In this document: piece after piece, positions 17,435 through 26,783 of the stretch | Layout of the letters: every line of letters begins with the position of its first letter | Numbering within the stretch: the stretch's first letter is position 1 | Origin: an uncultured Lachnospiraceae bacterium | GTDB taxonomy: Bacteria > Bacillota > Clostridia > Lachnospirales > Lachnospiraceae | NCBI GenBank assembly: GCA_946546945.1 | Contig: CAMNOU010000003.1 | Location: forward strand, 62,001 to 126,000 | Direction: 5' to 3' | Length of the DNA: 64,000 nucleotides | The notes under the pieces: generated by a model | The model's input: the letters and a program-made list of their open reading frames with translations, nothing else | Database searches by the model: none | Told to the model about the DNA's origin: nothing | Made by a program: the position numbers and the translations under genes

Positions 17435-18925
17435 TTACAGAACCGCAAGGAATCTGTCAAATGCTTTTCTGCCTTCCTCGCTGCACTTATAAACGCCTGC
17501 GTCCTCCAGAACCTTTACAAACACTTTTCCGATCTCCTGCTGTAAAATATCCGCTGTGTTTTCTTCTGTAAAAGAATAACTGTTCCGGAATGAATCACAC
17601 CAGTCTGCATGCTTACGGATGGTTTCATTCTCCCGCAGGTCTTTTCCTGCCAGAATATATTCTGCCACCAGTTCCATCTCGTTTTTGAGGCGTGCAGGCA
17701 GAACTGCCAGGCCCATAACTTCAATAAGACCGATATTTTCTTTTTTTATGTGATGCAGTTCGGCATGAGGGTGATAAACGCCCAGCGGATACTCCTTTGT
17801 GGTTATATTATTTCTCAAGGCAAGATCCAGTTCATACATACCGTCCCGCATACGGGCGATCGGTGTAATCGTATTATGCGGTTCACCGTCTGTCTCTGCA
17901 TAAACAAAAGCAGCTTCATCGGTATACCCGCGCCACTTTTTCAAAATGTGATCCGCCAGATCAATCACACGCTCATCCTCTGCTCCCCGGAGACGGATGA
18001 CAGAAAGCGGCCAGTGCACAATTCCTGCCTGCACATCCTCAAATCCGGGTACTGTAAAGGACTTCTCGATTCCAGCCTTTTCCATGGCAAACGTGTAATG
18101 TCCGCCCTGAAAATGATCATGACTGAGAATCGACCCGCCAACGATCGGCAGATCTGCATTCGATCCGAGGAAATAATGCGGAAACTGTTTTACAAAGTCA
18201 AACAGCTTTCGAAATGCCGTCCGGTCAATCTTCATCGGCACATGCTGTCCGTTGAATACGATACAGTGCTCATTGTAATAGACATAAGGAGAATACTGGA
18301 ATCCCCATTTTTCACCATTGATCGTAATGGGAATAATCCTGTGGTTCTCTCTGGCCGGATGATTGATCCGGCCGGCATATCCCTCATTTTCCATGCAGAG
18401 CTGACATTTCGGATAGGCAGACTGCTTTGCCAGCTTCGCAGCGGCGATCGCCTTCGGATCTTTTTCCGGTTTACTTAAATTGATAGTAATATCTATATCT
18501 CCATACCGGGACGGCACTTTCCACTTGCGATCCTTTGCGATCCTGTCCTTTCGGATATAATTGGTCGCCATGCTGAAACGGTAATAGCTGTCCGTTGCCT
18601 GCTGCGGGCTTTCGGAATACTGCCTGCGGAATTCTGCGATCACCTGTGCGGGGCGCGGGGTAATACAGTTCATCAGTCTGGTGTCAAACAAATCACGGGA
18701 AACGATTCCGTCATCCGTCAGAGCGCCTGTCTGAAGCGCGTAATCCAGCAAATGATCAAGTATATCCGCCAGATTCATTCCATCCGGCAATGTTTCCGGT
18801 TTCTCGTAGTCTTCTTTTCCCAATACTTCCAGAATCAGATTTGTGCTGTAGATCCGTTCTTCTTCAGGAATCAGGCCCGCATCAATTCCATACTGCACCA
18901 GGCCGGCAATATATGTATCTGTCAT
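17435..18925 (-). CDS. galT: Galactose-1-phosphate uridylyltransferase, class II
   Basis: 496 residues, the long Gram-positive (GalT family 2) type rather than the 350-residue E. coli type. Recognisable segments: RPAQVIAEF, NLILEVLGKEDYE, CQLCMENEGYAGR, and the active-site region GGSILSHDHFQGGHY with the HDH motif. It transfers UMP from UDP-glucose to galactose-1-phosphate. Located between galK (62 bases upstream) and galE in the order of the pathway. An AAAAGGAG box precedes the ATG. Confidence 0.96.
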   Translation of the reverse strand: MTDTYIAGLVQYGIDAGLIPEEERIYSTNLILEVLGKEDYEKPETLPDGMNLADILDHLLDYALQTGALTDDGIVSRDLFDTRLMNCITPRPAQVIAEFRRQYSESPQQATDSYYRFSMATNYIRKDRIAKDRKWKVPSRYGDIDITINLSKPEKDPKAIAAAKLAKQSAYPKCQLCMENEGYAGRINHPARENHRIIPITINGEKWGFQYSPYVYYNEHCIVFNGQHVPMKIDRTAFRKLFDFVKQFPHYFLGSNADLPIVGGSILSHDHFQGGHYTFAMEKAGIEKSFTVPGFEDVQAGIVHWPLSVIRLRGAEDERVIDLADHILKKWRGYTDEAAFVYAETDGEPHNTITPIARMRDGMYELDLALRNNITTKEYPLGVYHPHAELHHIKKENIGLIEVMGLAVLPARLKNEMELVAEYILAGKDLRENETIRKHADWCDSFRNSYSFTEENTADILQQEIGKVFVKVLEDAGVYKCSEEGRKAFDRFLAVL

Positions 18926-18987
18926 AACAAAAACTCCTTTTCATACATATAGCTGCGATTCTTTTCTCGCCAAAAACAGAATATAAT

Positions 18988-20154
18988 CTAAAGCACCCGG
19001 CCTCCGTCACCGATCTCCACTACATAAAAATCAGCGGCATATCCGATTTTCTCCAGATATTTCTTCCCGACATTATTGATAAAACTGTCGACCGCATCAT
19101 TTCTGACGATGCTGACTGTGCAGCCGCCGAAACCGGCACCGGTCATTCGTGATCCGATGACACCTTCCTGCTCCCATGCGGCTTCCACCAGTGTATCCAG
19201 TTCCTTACCGGTCACTTCGTAATCGTCTCTCAGAGAAACATGGGATGCATTCATGAGTTTTCCGAATTCCTCCAGATTTCCTGCCGTCAGGACTTCTACC
19301 GCCTTCAGCGTCCTCTGATTCTCATAAACTGCATGTTTTGCACGGCGCTGTCTGACCTCGCTTTTAATCAGAGTTCTGTTGGCTTCAAACTCCTCTTCCG
19401 TCAGATCGCCCAGCGATTTGATATCCAGCTTTGTCTGAAGCTCACGCAGCGCTTCTTCACATTCTGCTCTGCGCTCATTATACTTGGAATCCCCAAGCCC
19501 CCGTTTCTTGTTGCTGGAAGCAATGACAATTTTGGCATCCTTCAGCACAAGAGGAGCATATGTATACGACAGGTCACTGCAGTCCAGGAAGATCGCGTGG
19601 TCTTTTTTGCCCATGGCGATTGAAAACTGATCCATAATGCCGCAATTGACGCCATTGAAATTATTCTCAGAATACTGCCCGAACAAAGCGATGTCCTGCA
19701 TGGTCACCTGATCAAATCCGAAAAGATCCCTGAGCATGACCCCTGTCACAACCTCCACCGACGCAGAAGAAGACAGTCCGGATCCATTCGGAATATTGCC
19801 GAACAAAAGCATATCAAATCCGCTTTCAATCGGATATCCCTTCTCCGTAAATGCCCATGCAACCCCGACCGGATAATTCGTCCAGCCTCCTTTTTTTTCA
19901 TTTATCAGATGATCAAGGGTTCTCTCCACAATTCCAAGATGAGAAAAGTTTTTGGAGAAGAACCGCATCTTCCTGTCATTTCTTTTACGCGCAATTGCGT
20001 AGGTCCCGATTGTCAGCGCACAGGGGAAAACATGTCCCCCGTTATAATCTGTATGTTCGCCGATCAGATTCACTCTGCCGGGCGCAAAGTATTTGCGAAT
20101 ATCTCCTCCATCCCCAAATTGTTTGATGAAATCCTGTACAAGCTCATTCACCAT
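18988..20154 (-). CDS. galK: Galactokinase
   Basis: 388 residues. GHMP kinase motifs: RVNLIGEHTDYNGGHVFPCA (galactose-binding signature, about 27), GLSSSASVEV (ATP-binding, about 125) and GRMTGAGFGG-like SRMTGAGFGGCTVSIV near residue 340. It phosphorylates galactose at C1. It starts 19 bases after the stop of the NlpC/P60 gene and no promoter is visible in that gap, so it may be read from upstream, or from a promoter hidden inside that gene. Confidence 0.97.
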   Translation of the reverse strand: MVNELVQDFIKQFGDGGDIRKYFAPGRVNLIGEHTDYNGGHVFPCALTIGTYAIARKRNDRKMRFFSKNFSHLGIVERTLDHLINEKKGGWTNYPVGVAWAFTEKGYPIESGFDMLLFGNIPNGSGLSSSASVEVVTGVMLRDLFGFDQVTMQDIALFGQYSENNFNGVNCGIMDQFSIAMGKKDHAIFLDCSDLSYTYAPLVLKDAKIVIASSNKKRGLGDSKYNERRAECEEALRELQTKLDIKSLGDLTEEEFEANRTLIKSEVRQRRAKHAVYENQRTLKAVEVLTAGNLEEFGKLMNASHVSLRDDYEVTGKELDTLVEAAWEQEGVIGSRMTGAGFGGCTVSIVRNDAVDSFINNVGKKYLEKIGYAADFYVVEIGDGGRVL

Positions 20155-20173
20155 GTCATACTTCCCCTTCCAT

Positions 20174-21940
20174 TTAATTCTTCACTGCATATTTATCCAG
20201 GTATTTCAGTACCTGTTCTCCGGACATTTTCCGCAGACCGGCACTGTCTGCTGTTTTTGACATATCCCAAGTGAATTTCGTGCCGTTTTTATATGAATCA
20301 TTCATCGCCTGATGATTTTCTGCTCCGAATGATTCCCACCATTTTCCGTAATGGTTCTTCATGAATTCGATGGCAAGTTTTGTGGCAACGGTATGCTTTC
20401 CGTTTTTTGCCGTGCCGCTTACCTGAACGCCGCCGTTCGGCGTGCTGTGCAAAAGCAGAATACTTCCGTCCGAGCACGTACCGAGACAAAGATAGACATG
20501 ACCGGACCGGCTCACGATATCTCCGGGAAGGAATCTGGAGGACGTATTGCTTTGTGACGCTGTCCCAAATCCCCAGCCGGCCAGTGCGGAAGCCATCTCC
20601 GTTGACGATGTCACATATCCGGAGGCATTCCTGTTCTTTGTAACTCCGTTAAACACAGCCCACCCAACATAGCCCGAGCAGTCCAGTCCGTCCAGCAGCA
20701 TGCTCCTGTCGCCTGCATACCATTTTTCCTGTGCCGGCCGGTAGGAATACCCTTTTCTGTTTTTTTCAAAATAGGTCTTCCACCGAGGCAGCACTCCGGC
20801 ACTGCCGGACCGGGAATTTGCGAGTCCCCATCCGCCTCCCCAGACATACAGGGTATTCCCTGCAGGTTTTACTGCGTTCTGGAGAAAAAGATCAAGATCG
20901 GCAACTGTGGTCTGTTTTGAGGTTTTTTCAACAGCTTTTCCTCTGGTGACCTGATAGGTCCTGCCGTTGTAACTGACAGTTCCGTTATAACCGAAATCAA
21001 CCCTTCCTCTGCGCAGATACCACAATCCGTTTTTATTGGCTGCAATCCCGTTAAACGAAAAATCAACTCTGCCTCTGATGAGTTTCCACCATCCATTCTC
21101 GTTCTGCTCTACGCTGTTGCAGCCGAAGTTTACTCTGCCCTTTTCGATCCGCCACCAGCCGTTTGCATTCTTCGCGATCCCGGTATAGCCAAAAATAACT
21201 TTCCCGCCGCGCAGGTACCACCAGCCGTTCTCGTTCTGTTCCACGCTGTTGCAGCCGAAGTTTACCTTGCCCTTTTCGATCCGCCACCAGCCGTTCGCAT
21301 TCTTCGCGATCCCGGTATAGCCAAAGTCCACTTTCCCGTCTTTGATGCACCACCAGCCGTTTTCATTTTTTTCTACGCTGGACTTTCCCTTTTGCCAGAC
21401 TCCGTTCAGAATCCAGTACCAGATTCCGTTGATCCTGATCACGCCGCTGACTTTCTGACGGACGCCATCTTTATAATAGATCCATTTCCCGTCCGGATCT
21501 TCATAAAGTCCCGTAGAAAAAGCATTCTGCCCTGCCGGTTTTGCATTGACCGACACTGCACTCTGTTCTTCCGTATCCGGTTTTACCTCAATTGTCTGTG
21601 CCGTATCCGATACCGAAGATTCCGGCATCTGATCAGAGGGAGACTGCATTTCATACTCTGTCCCGTCACGGACATCCGCGTTCTCTGCCCCCGCATCACC
21701 GGCGGCAGGATCCGTTTCATCCTCATCTTCCGGATGATCTTCTGTCTCTTCTTTTTCTGTATCGGTTAAGATTTCTTCATTCGTGCCGTTTATCATCGGT
21801 TCTGCAGTGTCTTCTCCGGCAGTACTCTCCGCCTTTTCATTCTGTGAGGCCTGAACCGACTGAACCGGCACAGCCAATGAACAAAACAGGGAGAAAACAA
21901 GAAACAGAATTCCGAATCTTTTTATGATTCCTTTATACAT
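20174..21940 (-). CDS. Secreted wall-binding NlpC/P60-type peptidoglycan hydrolase
   Basis: 588 residues. A signal peptide (1-32, hydrophobic ILFLVFSLFCSLAVPVQSV, cut near VQA-SQ) leads to an acidic Asp/Glu/Thr-rich stretch (33-150). Next come seven to eight Trp-rich wall-binding repeats (about 150-325) of the form NGWWxIxxGKVxFGYTGI. The NlpC/P60-like domain (about 340-588) has the catalytic Cys in LDGLDCSGYVGW and His in SRSGHVYLCLG. It probably cuts peptide stems in the wall while held by the repeats. Its first 8 bases overlap purB, an unusual neighbour for an envelope enzyme, and galK follows 19 bases on. The Shine-Dalgarno box is weak, suggesting translation coupled to purB. Confidence 0.9.
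   Translation of the reverse strand: MYKGIIKRFGILFLVFSLFCSLAVPVQSVQASQNEKAESTAGEDTAEPMINGTNEEILTDTEKEETEDHPEDEDETDPAAGDAGAENADVRDGTEYEMQSPSDQMPESSVSDTAQTIEVKPDTEEQSAVSVNAKPAGQNAFSTGLYEDPDGKWIYYKDGVRQKVSGVIRINGIWYWILNGVWQKGKSSVEKNENGWWCIKDGKVDFGYTGIAKNANGWWRIEKGKVNFGCNSVEQNENGWWYLRGGKVIFGYTGIAKNANGWWRIEKGRVNFGCNSVEQNENGWWKLIRGRVDFSFNGIAANKNGLWYLRRGRVDFGYNGTVSYNGRTYQVTRGKAVEKTSKQTTVADLDLFLQNAVKPAGNTLYVWGGGWGLANSRSGSAGVLPRWKTYFEKNRKGYSYRPAQEKWYAGDRSMLLDGLDCSGYVGWAVFNGVTKNRNASGYVTSSTEMASALAGWGFGTASQSNTSSRFLPGDIVSRSGHVYLCLGTCSDGSILLLHSTPNGGVQVSGTAKNGKHTVATKLAIEFMKNHYGKWWESFGAENHQAMNDSYKNGTKFTWDMSKTADSAGLRKMSGEQVLKYLDKYAVKN
21109..21372 (-). repeat. 132-bp tandem repeats encoding wall-binding modules
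   Basis: Two nearly identical 132-base units (starting about 21109 and 21241; 44 residues each) inside the NlpC/P60 gene. They share the stretch read on the plus strand as gttgcagccgaagtttac and the following 60 bases with only a few differences, pointing to recent duplication. Confidence 0.75.
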
Positions 21941-23366
21941 TAATCTCTGCTTTCACACCAAGTACATCTTTGTTTGCCTCTAAAACAGGGTTTACATAGT
22001 TTCTCAGGAAATTCTCCACCTGAATCTGTGCGCGTCCGGTATACTTTGCCGGATCCATGGCCGCCTGCAGCTCGTCCAAAGAAAGTCCAAAGCTCTCATC
22101 TGCCGCGATCAGTTCCAGCAGATTGTTATCCAGACCTTTCTGTTTCACATTCGCACCGGCTTCCATGGAAAGCTGACGGATCCTCTCATGAAGCTCCTGG
22201 CGGTCTCCGCCTTTCTTTACGGCATCCATCATAATATTTTCGGTCGCCATAAAAGGAAGTTCACTCATCAGACGCTTCGTAATGACTTTCTCATAAACGA
22301 CCAGACCATCCACGACATTCAGGCAGAGATCCAGGACACCGTCGATCGCCAGGAATCCCTCTGCAATAGAAAGCCGCTTGTTCGCGGAATCATCCAGTGT
22401 ACGTTCAAACCACTGTGTCGCAGAAGTGATTGCCGGATTCAGCGCGTCGATCATTACATATCGGGAAATCGACGCGATCCGCTCACTTCTCATCGGATTT
22501 CTCTTATAAGCCATCGCCGAAGAGCCGATCTGATTCTTTTCAAAGGGCTCCTCCACTTCCTTCAGATGCTGAAGCAGCCGGATATCGTTGGACATCTTGT
22601 GGGCACTGGCGGCAATTCCCGCCACAACATTCATGACTCTTGTATCTACTTTTCTGGAATAGGTCTGTCCGGATACCGGATAGCAGGCTTTGAAGCCCAT
22701 CTTTTCCGCAATCATCGGATCGATTTTGTCAATTTTTTCCTGGTCTCCGTCAAAGAGTTCCTGAAAACTTGCCTGTGTTCCGGTCGTTCCTTTGGAACCC
22801 AGCAGTTTTAAGGACCCCAGAACATAGTCCAGATCCTCCAGATCCATCAGAAATTCCTGTGTCCAGAGAGTCGCCCGTTTCCCGACAGTGGTAGGCTGTG
22901 CCGGCTGGAAGTGTGTAAATGCCAGCGTCGGCAATGCCTTATATTTCCCGGCAAACGCAGCCAGTTCTGCAATGACATTTACCAGTTTTTTACGCACCAG
23001 CGAAAGAGCCTCGGACATAAGAATGATATCCGTATTGTCCCCGACATAGCAGGAAGTGGCTCCCAAATGGATAATTCCTTTTGCCTTCGGGCACTGCACT
23101 CCATATGCGTACACATGAGACATGACATCATGACGGACCAGTTTTTCCCGCTCCTTTGCAACTTCAAAGTTGATATCATCCCTGTGGGCTTTCAGCTCAT
23201 CGATCTGCTCCTGCGTAATATCAAGTCCCAGTTCTTTTTCCGTCTCCGCCAGAGCGATCCAGAGCCGCCTCCATGTGCGGAACTTTTTCTCCGGCGAGAA
23301 AATATACTGCATCTCTTTACTTGCATAGCGCTCTGAGAGCGGGCTTGCATATCTGTCGTTACTCAT
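21933..23366 (-). CDS. purB: Adenylosuccinate lyase
   Basis: 477 residues. The fumarase/aspartase superfamily signature is GSSAMAYKRNPM (about residue 290), with the catalytic Ser in the flexible loop; HLGATSCYVGDNTD (about 105) and TLAFTHFQPAQPTTVGKR hold the other active-site histidines. It catalyses two steps: cleavage of SAICAR in IMP synthesis and of adenylosuccinate to AMP. Placed right after purC, which makes its SAICAR substrate. AAAGGAG precedes the ATG. The 3' end overlaps the wall hydrolase gene by 8 bases. Confidence 0.97.
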   Translation of the reverse strand: MSNDRYASPLSERYASKEMQYIFSPEKKFRTWRRLWIALAETEKELGLDITQEQIDELKAHRDDINFEVAKEREKLVRHDVMSHVYAYGVQCPKAKGIIHLGATSCYVGDNTDIILMSEALSLVRKKLVNVIAELAAFAGKYKALPTLAFTHFQPAQPTTVGKRATLWTQEFLMDLEDLDYVLGSLKLLGSKGTTGTQASFQELFDGDQEKIDKIDPMIAEKMGFKACYPVSGQTYSRKVDTRVMNVVAGIAASAHKMSNDIRLLQHLKEVEEPFEKNQIGSSAMAYKRNPMRSERIASISRYVMIDALNPAITSATQWFERTLDDSANKRLSIAEGFLAIDGVLDLCLNVVDGLVVYEKVITKRLMSELPFMATENIMMDAVKKGGDRQELHERIRQLSMEAGANVKQKGLDNNLLELIAADESFGLSLDELQAAMDPAKYTGRAQIQVENFLRNYVNPVLEANKDVLGVKAEINV

Positions 23367-23419
23367 ACCTGTTCTCCTTTTTTATCATTCACAGCCGGGG
23401 AAATCACCGCTGCTTTTCT

Positions 23420-24298
23420 CTATTGTTTTTTAAAAGGTTCACCTGTCAGCAGTTCATATGCCTCCTTATATTTGGCAACCGTTTTCTCAATAATCTCATC
23501 GGGGAGCAGATAATCACTGTCCGGGTTTGCCTTCAGCCAGTCACGCACAAACTGCTTGTCATAGGACGGCTGGCTCTGTCCGGGCTGATATCCCTCCAGC
23601 GGCCAGAAACGGGAGCTGTCGGGGGTAAGCATCTCATCGCCGAGGATCACATTGCCCTCCTCATCCAGGCCGAATTCGAATTTGGTATCTGCAATGATAA
23701 TTCCTTTACTCAGAGCATACTCTGCGCACTTTTTATATAATGCCAGGGTATAGTCCCGAAGCTTTGACGCATACTCCTGTCCCCGTCCCGGAAACTGCGC
23801 TTCCAGGATCTCGACGGTTTTCTCAAAGCTTACATTTTCATCATGATCTCCGATCTCCGCTTTTGTGGAAGGTGTATAAATCGGTTCCGGCAGTTTTTCT
23901 GACTCCTTCAGTCCTTCCGGCAGACGGATTCCGCAGACCGTTCCGTTTTCTTTATAGCTGGACCATCCGCTTCCGGTAATATACCCGCGAACAATACACT
24001 CAACAGGCAGCATGGTCAGTTTCTTGCAGACCATACTGTTTCCTTCAAATCTTTCATTGCGGAAGAACTCCGGCATATCCTTTACATCTGTAGAAATCAT
24101 ATGATTCGGAAGGATATCCTTCGTAAAATCAAACCAGAACCGCGACATCTGCGTAAGGATCGCTCCTTTATCGGTCACTTTGTTCTTGAGAATGACATCA
24201 AATGCGGAAATCCGGTCGGTCGCAGCAATGATCAGTCTGTCGCCGATATCATAGACCTCACGGACTTTTCCTTCTTTAAACGGTTTGTACTCCTTCAT
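23420..24298 (-). CDS. purC: Phosphoribosylaminoimidazole-succinocarboxamide synthase
   Basis: 292 residues, the longer SAICAR synthetase form. Starts YKPFKEGKVREVYDIGDRLI; ATP site residues in SAFDVILKNKVTDKGAILTQ; substrate signature in VECIVRGYITGSGW and IADTKFEFGLDEEGNVIL. It joins aspartate to CAIR in purine synthesis. Lies 37 bases after gpmI and 53 before purB. No purine riboswitch is visible upstream and there is no room for one, so transcription likely begins at the gpmI promoter. Confidence 0.97.
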   Translation of the reverse strand: MKEYKPFKEGKVREVYDIGDRLIIAATDRISAFDVILKNKVTDKGAILTQMSRFWFDFTKDILPNHMISTDVKDMPEFFRNERFEGNSMVCKKLTMLPVECIVRGYITGSGWSSYKENGTVCGIRLPEGLKESEKLPEPIYTPSTKAEIGDHDENVSFEKTVEILEAQFPGRGQEYASKLRDYTLALYKKCAEYALSKGIIIADTKFEFGLDEEGNVILGDEMLTPDSSRFWPLEGYQPGQSQPSYDKQFVRDWLKANPDSDYLLPDEIIEKTVAKYKEAYELLTGEPFKKQ

Positions 24299-24335
24299 AC
24301 TCTCTTTCTCCTTTTATCTGTCTGCATTATGTTTT

Positions 24336-25877
24336 CTATTTTCTGACCAGCAGAGAATGTCCGGTCATTTCCACAGGTTTTTCAAGTCCCATCAGCTCAA
24401 TCAAAGTCGGAACAATGTCTGCCAGGCATCCGCCTTCCGCCAGTTTCCAGGATGGATCCGCATTGACCAGAATGAACGGGACCGGATTCGTCGTGTGTGC
24501 CGTGTGCGGTTTGCCGGTCTCGTAATCAATCATCTTCTCTGCGTTCCCGTGATCTGCACAGATAAACAGAATACCGTCCACTTCTTTTATGGCCTGAACC
24601 GCATCTCCAACCAGACTGTCCACACGCTCAACAGCTGCCACAGCCGCAGGAATCACACCGGTATGTCCGACCATGTCCGGATTGGCAAAGTTAATCACAA
24701 TCACATCGTACTGATCTGACTTGATTGCATCGACCAGATCCATCCCCACTTCCGGCGCGCTCATCTCCGGCTTCAGATCATAGGTCGCCACATCCTTCGG
24801 GGACGCGACCAGAAGACGCGCTTCCTCTGCATTCGGTTCTTCGACGCCGCCGTTAAAGAAGAAAGTGACGTGAGCATATTTCTCTGTCTCCGCCAGCCGC
24901 AGCTGTCTCTTCCCCTGTTTTGCAAGGAATTCACCAAAGGTATTCGTGATGGTCTCTTTCTCAAAAGCTATGATCTTGTTTGGAATAGTTTCATCATAAT
25001 CCTTAAAACATACATATGTCAATGGAAGAAATTTTCTCTCAAATCCGGTAAACTGATCATCACAGAATGCTCTCGTGATTTCTCTTGCCCTGTCCGGCCG
25101 GAAATTGAAAAAGATAACAGAATCATTCTCTTTTACAAGAGAAAGCGGCTGTCCCTCCTGATCGGTAATGACTGTCGGAAGCACGAACTCATCTGTGATC
25201 CCCTCTGCATAGGAATCCTCCATTGCTTTCACCGGATCAGAAGCCAGGACTCCTTTTCCCTCAACCAGGGAATCATAAGCTTTCTTTACCCGGTCCCAGT
25301 TATTATCACGGTCCATTGCGTAATATCTTCCGCTGATGGACGCAATCTGCCCTGTGCCGATCTCTTTCATCTTTTCCAGGAGCTGTTCAATATACCCTCT
25401 GCCCGATGCGGGAGGTGTATCGCGCCCGTCCAGAAAAGCATGTACAAAGACTTTTGTCAGTCCTTTCTTTTTTGCAAGTTCCAAAAGTCCATACAGATGC
25501 GTGATATGGCTGTGAACACCTCCGTCCGATAAAAGGCCCCACAGATGAAGGTCGGAGTTATTCTTTCTGCAGTTATCAATTGCAGCAAGCAGTCCTTTAT
25601 TTTCGAAAAAATCCCCATCCTGAATCGCTTTCGTTATCCTGGTCAGATCCTGATAAATGATGCGTCCGGCACCAATATTCATATGTCCGACCTCAGAGTT
25701 GCCCATCTGACCGTCCGGCAATCCGACTGCCAGACCGGATGCGTTCCCTTTTACGAAGGGATATTCCTTCATCAGACGATCCATCACCGGTGTTTTCGCC
25801 ATGGCGATTGCATTTCCCTCGGGATTCTCATTCAGTCCATATCCGTCAAGAACCATTAAAACAACTGGTTTTTTCAT
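24336..25877 (-). CDS. gpmI: 2,3-bisphosphoglycerate-independent phosphoglycerate mutase
   Basis: 513 residues. Metalloenzyme superfamily start VVLMVLDGYGLNENPEGNAI with metal-binding Asp, and the phosphoserine residue in GQMGNSEVGHMNIGAG (about 62). C-terminal metal ligands in FICADHGNAEKM and HTAHTTNPVPF. It converts 3- to 2-phosphoglycerate. It follows gap-pgk-tpiA in pathway order but is separated by a hairpin (25969-26000) and has its own promoter (25934-25962), so it can be transcribed independently, apparently as first gene of gpmI-purC-purB and onward. Confidence 0.97.
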   Translation of the reverse strand: MKKPVVLMVLDGYGLNENPEGNAIAMAKTPVMDRLMKEYPFVKGNASGLAVGLPDGQMGNSEVGHMNIGAGRIIYQDLTRITKAIQDGDFFENKGLLAAIDNCRKNNSDLHLWGLLSDGGVHSHITHLYGLLELAKKKGLTKVFVHAFLDGRDTPPASGRGYIEQLLEKMKEIGTGQIASISGRYYAMDRDNNWDRVKKAYDSLVEGKGVLASDPVKAMEDSYAEGITDEFVLPTVITDQEGQPLSLVKENDSVIFFNFRPDRAREITRAFCDDQFTGFERKFLPLTYVCFKDYDETIPNKIIAFEKETITNTFGEFLAKQGKRQLRLAETEKYAHVTFFFNGGVEEPNAEEARLLVASPKDVATYDLKPEMSAPEVGMDLVDAIKSDQYDVIVINFANPDMVGHTGVIPAAVAAVERVDSLVGDAVQAIKEVDGILFICADHGNAEKMIDYETGKPHTAHTTNPVPFILVNADPSWKLAEGGCLADIVPTLIELMGLEKPVEMTGHSLLVRK

Positions 25878-25933
25878 AATATCCTCCCGGTTTTCTTTTC
25901 ATTCGAAACACTGTTTGTCAGCGCTTCTTTCAA

Positions 25934-25962
25934 ATTTTACAGCATAAAAGTTGTCTTGTAAA
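25934..25962 (-). promoter_or_regulatory. Promoter of gpmI
   Basis: Minus strand -35 TTTACA (25957-25962), 17-bp spacer, -10 TAAAAT (25934-25939), about 57 bases before the gpmI ATG. It lies just past the hairpin that follows tpiA. Confidence 0.65.
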
Positions 25963-25968
25963 CACTTT

Positions 25969-26000
25969 CAGGGCGTCAAAAGAATTCTTTTAACGCCCTG
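25969..26000 (-). terminator. Hairpin after tpiA
   Basis: Inverted repeat CAGGGCGT / ACGCCCTG extended by an AAAAGAATTCTTTT palindromic core. On the minus strand the tail AAAGTGTTTAC is not a T run, so termination would be weak; it may act instead to stabilise the gap-pgk-tpiA message. Confidence 0.6.
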
Positions 26001-26020
26001 AGCATCTCTTTTTTACAGGA

Positions 26021-26770
26021 TTACCTGTAATTTACGATTTTACCGAATTCCGGCTTCAAAGACGCACCTCCCACAAGGCCGCCATCGATATCCGGTTTTG
26101 CAAACAGTTCCGCCGCATTGCCCGCATTGACCGATCCGCCATACTGAATGCGGATAGATTCTGCTGTCGCATCGTCATAAATTTCACGGATGCATGCACG
26201 GATCGCACCGCAAACTTCCTCTGCCTGATCGGCTGTAGCGGTCTCGCCGGTTCCGATTGCCCAGATCGGCTCATACGCGATCACTGCGGATGCCGCCTGC
26301 TCCGGTGTCACGTTCTGGAACGCGATCTTAATCTGCATGCGAATCCAGTCAATATAAATCCCCTGTTTTCTCTGGGTCAGGGTCTCACCGCAGCAGATAA
26401 TCGGAGTCAGTCCGTGCTCGAACGCTTTCAGAACCTTTTTGTTGACCGTCTCATCGGTCTCGGCAAAATATTCTCTTCTTTCCGAGTGACCGATGATAAC
26501 ATATTTCACGCCGGCATCTGTCAGCATATTCGGAGCGATCTCGCCGGTGTAAGCACCTTTCTCCTCAAAATAGAGATTCTCTGCACCGATGACGATATTG
26601 CTTCCTTTCGCAGCCTCAACGGCAGGGATAATATCAATTGCCGGAACACAAAAAACAACATCAACCTCATCATTAACAACCAATGGTTTTAATTCATTTA
26701 CCAGTGCAACCGCCTCACTCGGAGTCTTATTCATTTTCCAGTTGCCTGCGATTATTTTTCTTCTTGCCAT
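26021..26770 (-). CDS. tpiA: Triosephosphate isomerase
   Basis: 249 residues, the usual size. Substrate Lys in [10 protein letters not shown], catalytic His in [12 protein letters not shown], catalytic Glu in [14 protein letters not shown] with the closing loop 6, and the phosphate-binding [10 protein letters not shown] at the C-terminus. Interconverts DHAP and glyceraldehyde-3-phosphate. Thirteen bases after pgk, so part of the gap-pgk-tpiA operon. Confidence 0.98.
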   Translation of the reverse strand: MARRKIIAGNWKMNKTPSEAVALVNELKPLVVNDEVDVVFCVPAIDIIPAVEAAKGSNIVIGAENLYFEEKGAYTGEIAPNMLTDAGVKYVIIGHSERREYFAETDETVNKKVLKAFEHGLTPIICCGETLTQRKQGIYIDWIRMQIKIAFQNVTPEQAASAVIAYEPIWAIGTGETATADQAEEVCGAIRACIREIYDDATAESIRIQYGGSVNAGNAAELFAKPDIDGGLVGGASLKPEFGKIVNYR

Positions 26771-26783
26771 TTTCCTAACCTCT

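Noticed and set aside
20898-21353. Short minus-strand frames inside the wall hydrolase repeats
   Set aside because: Out-of-frame readings of the tandem repeat DNA.
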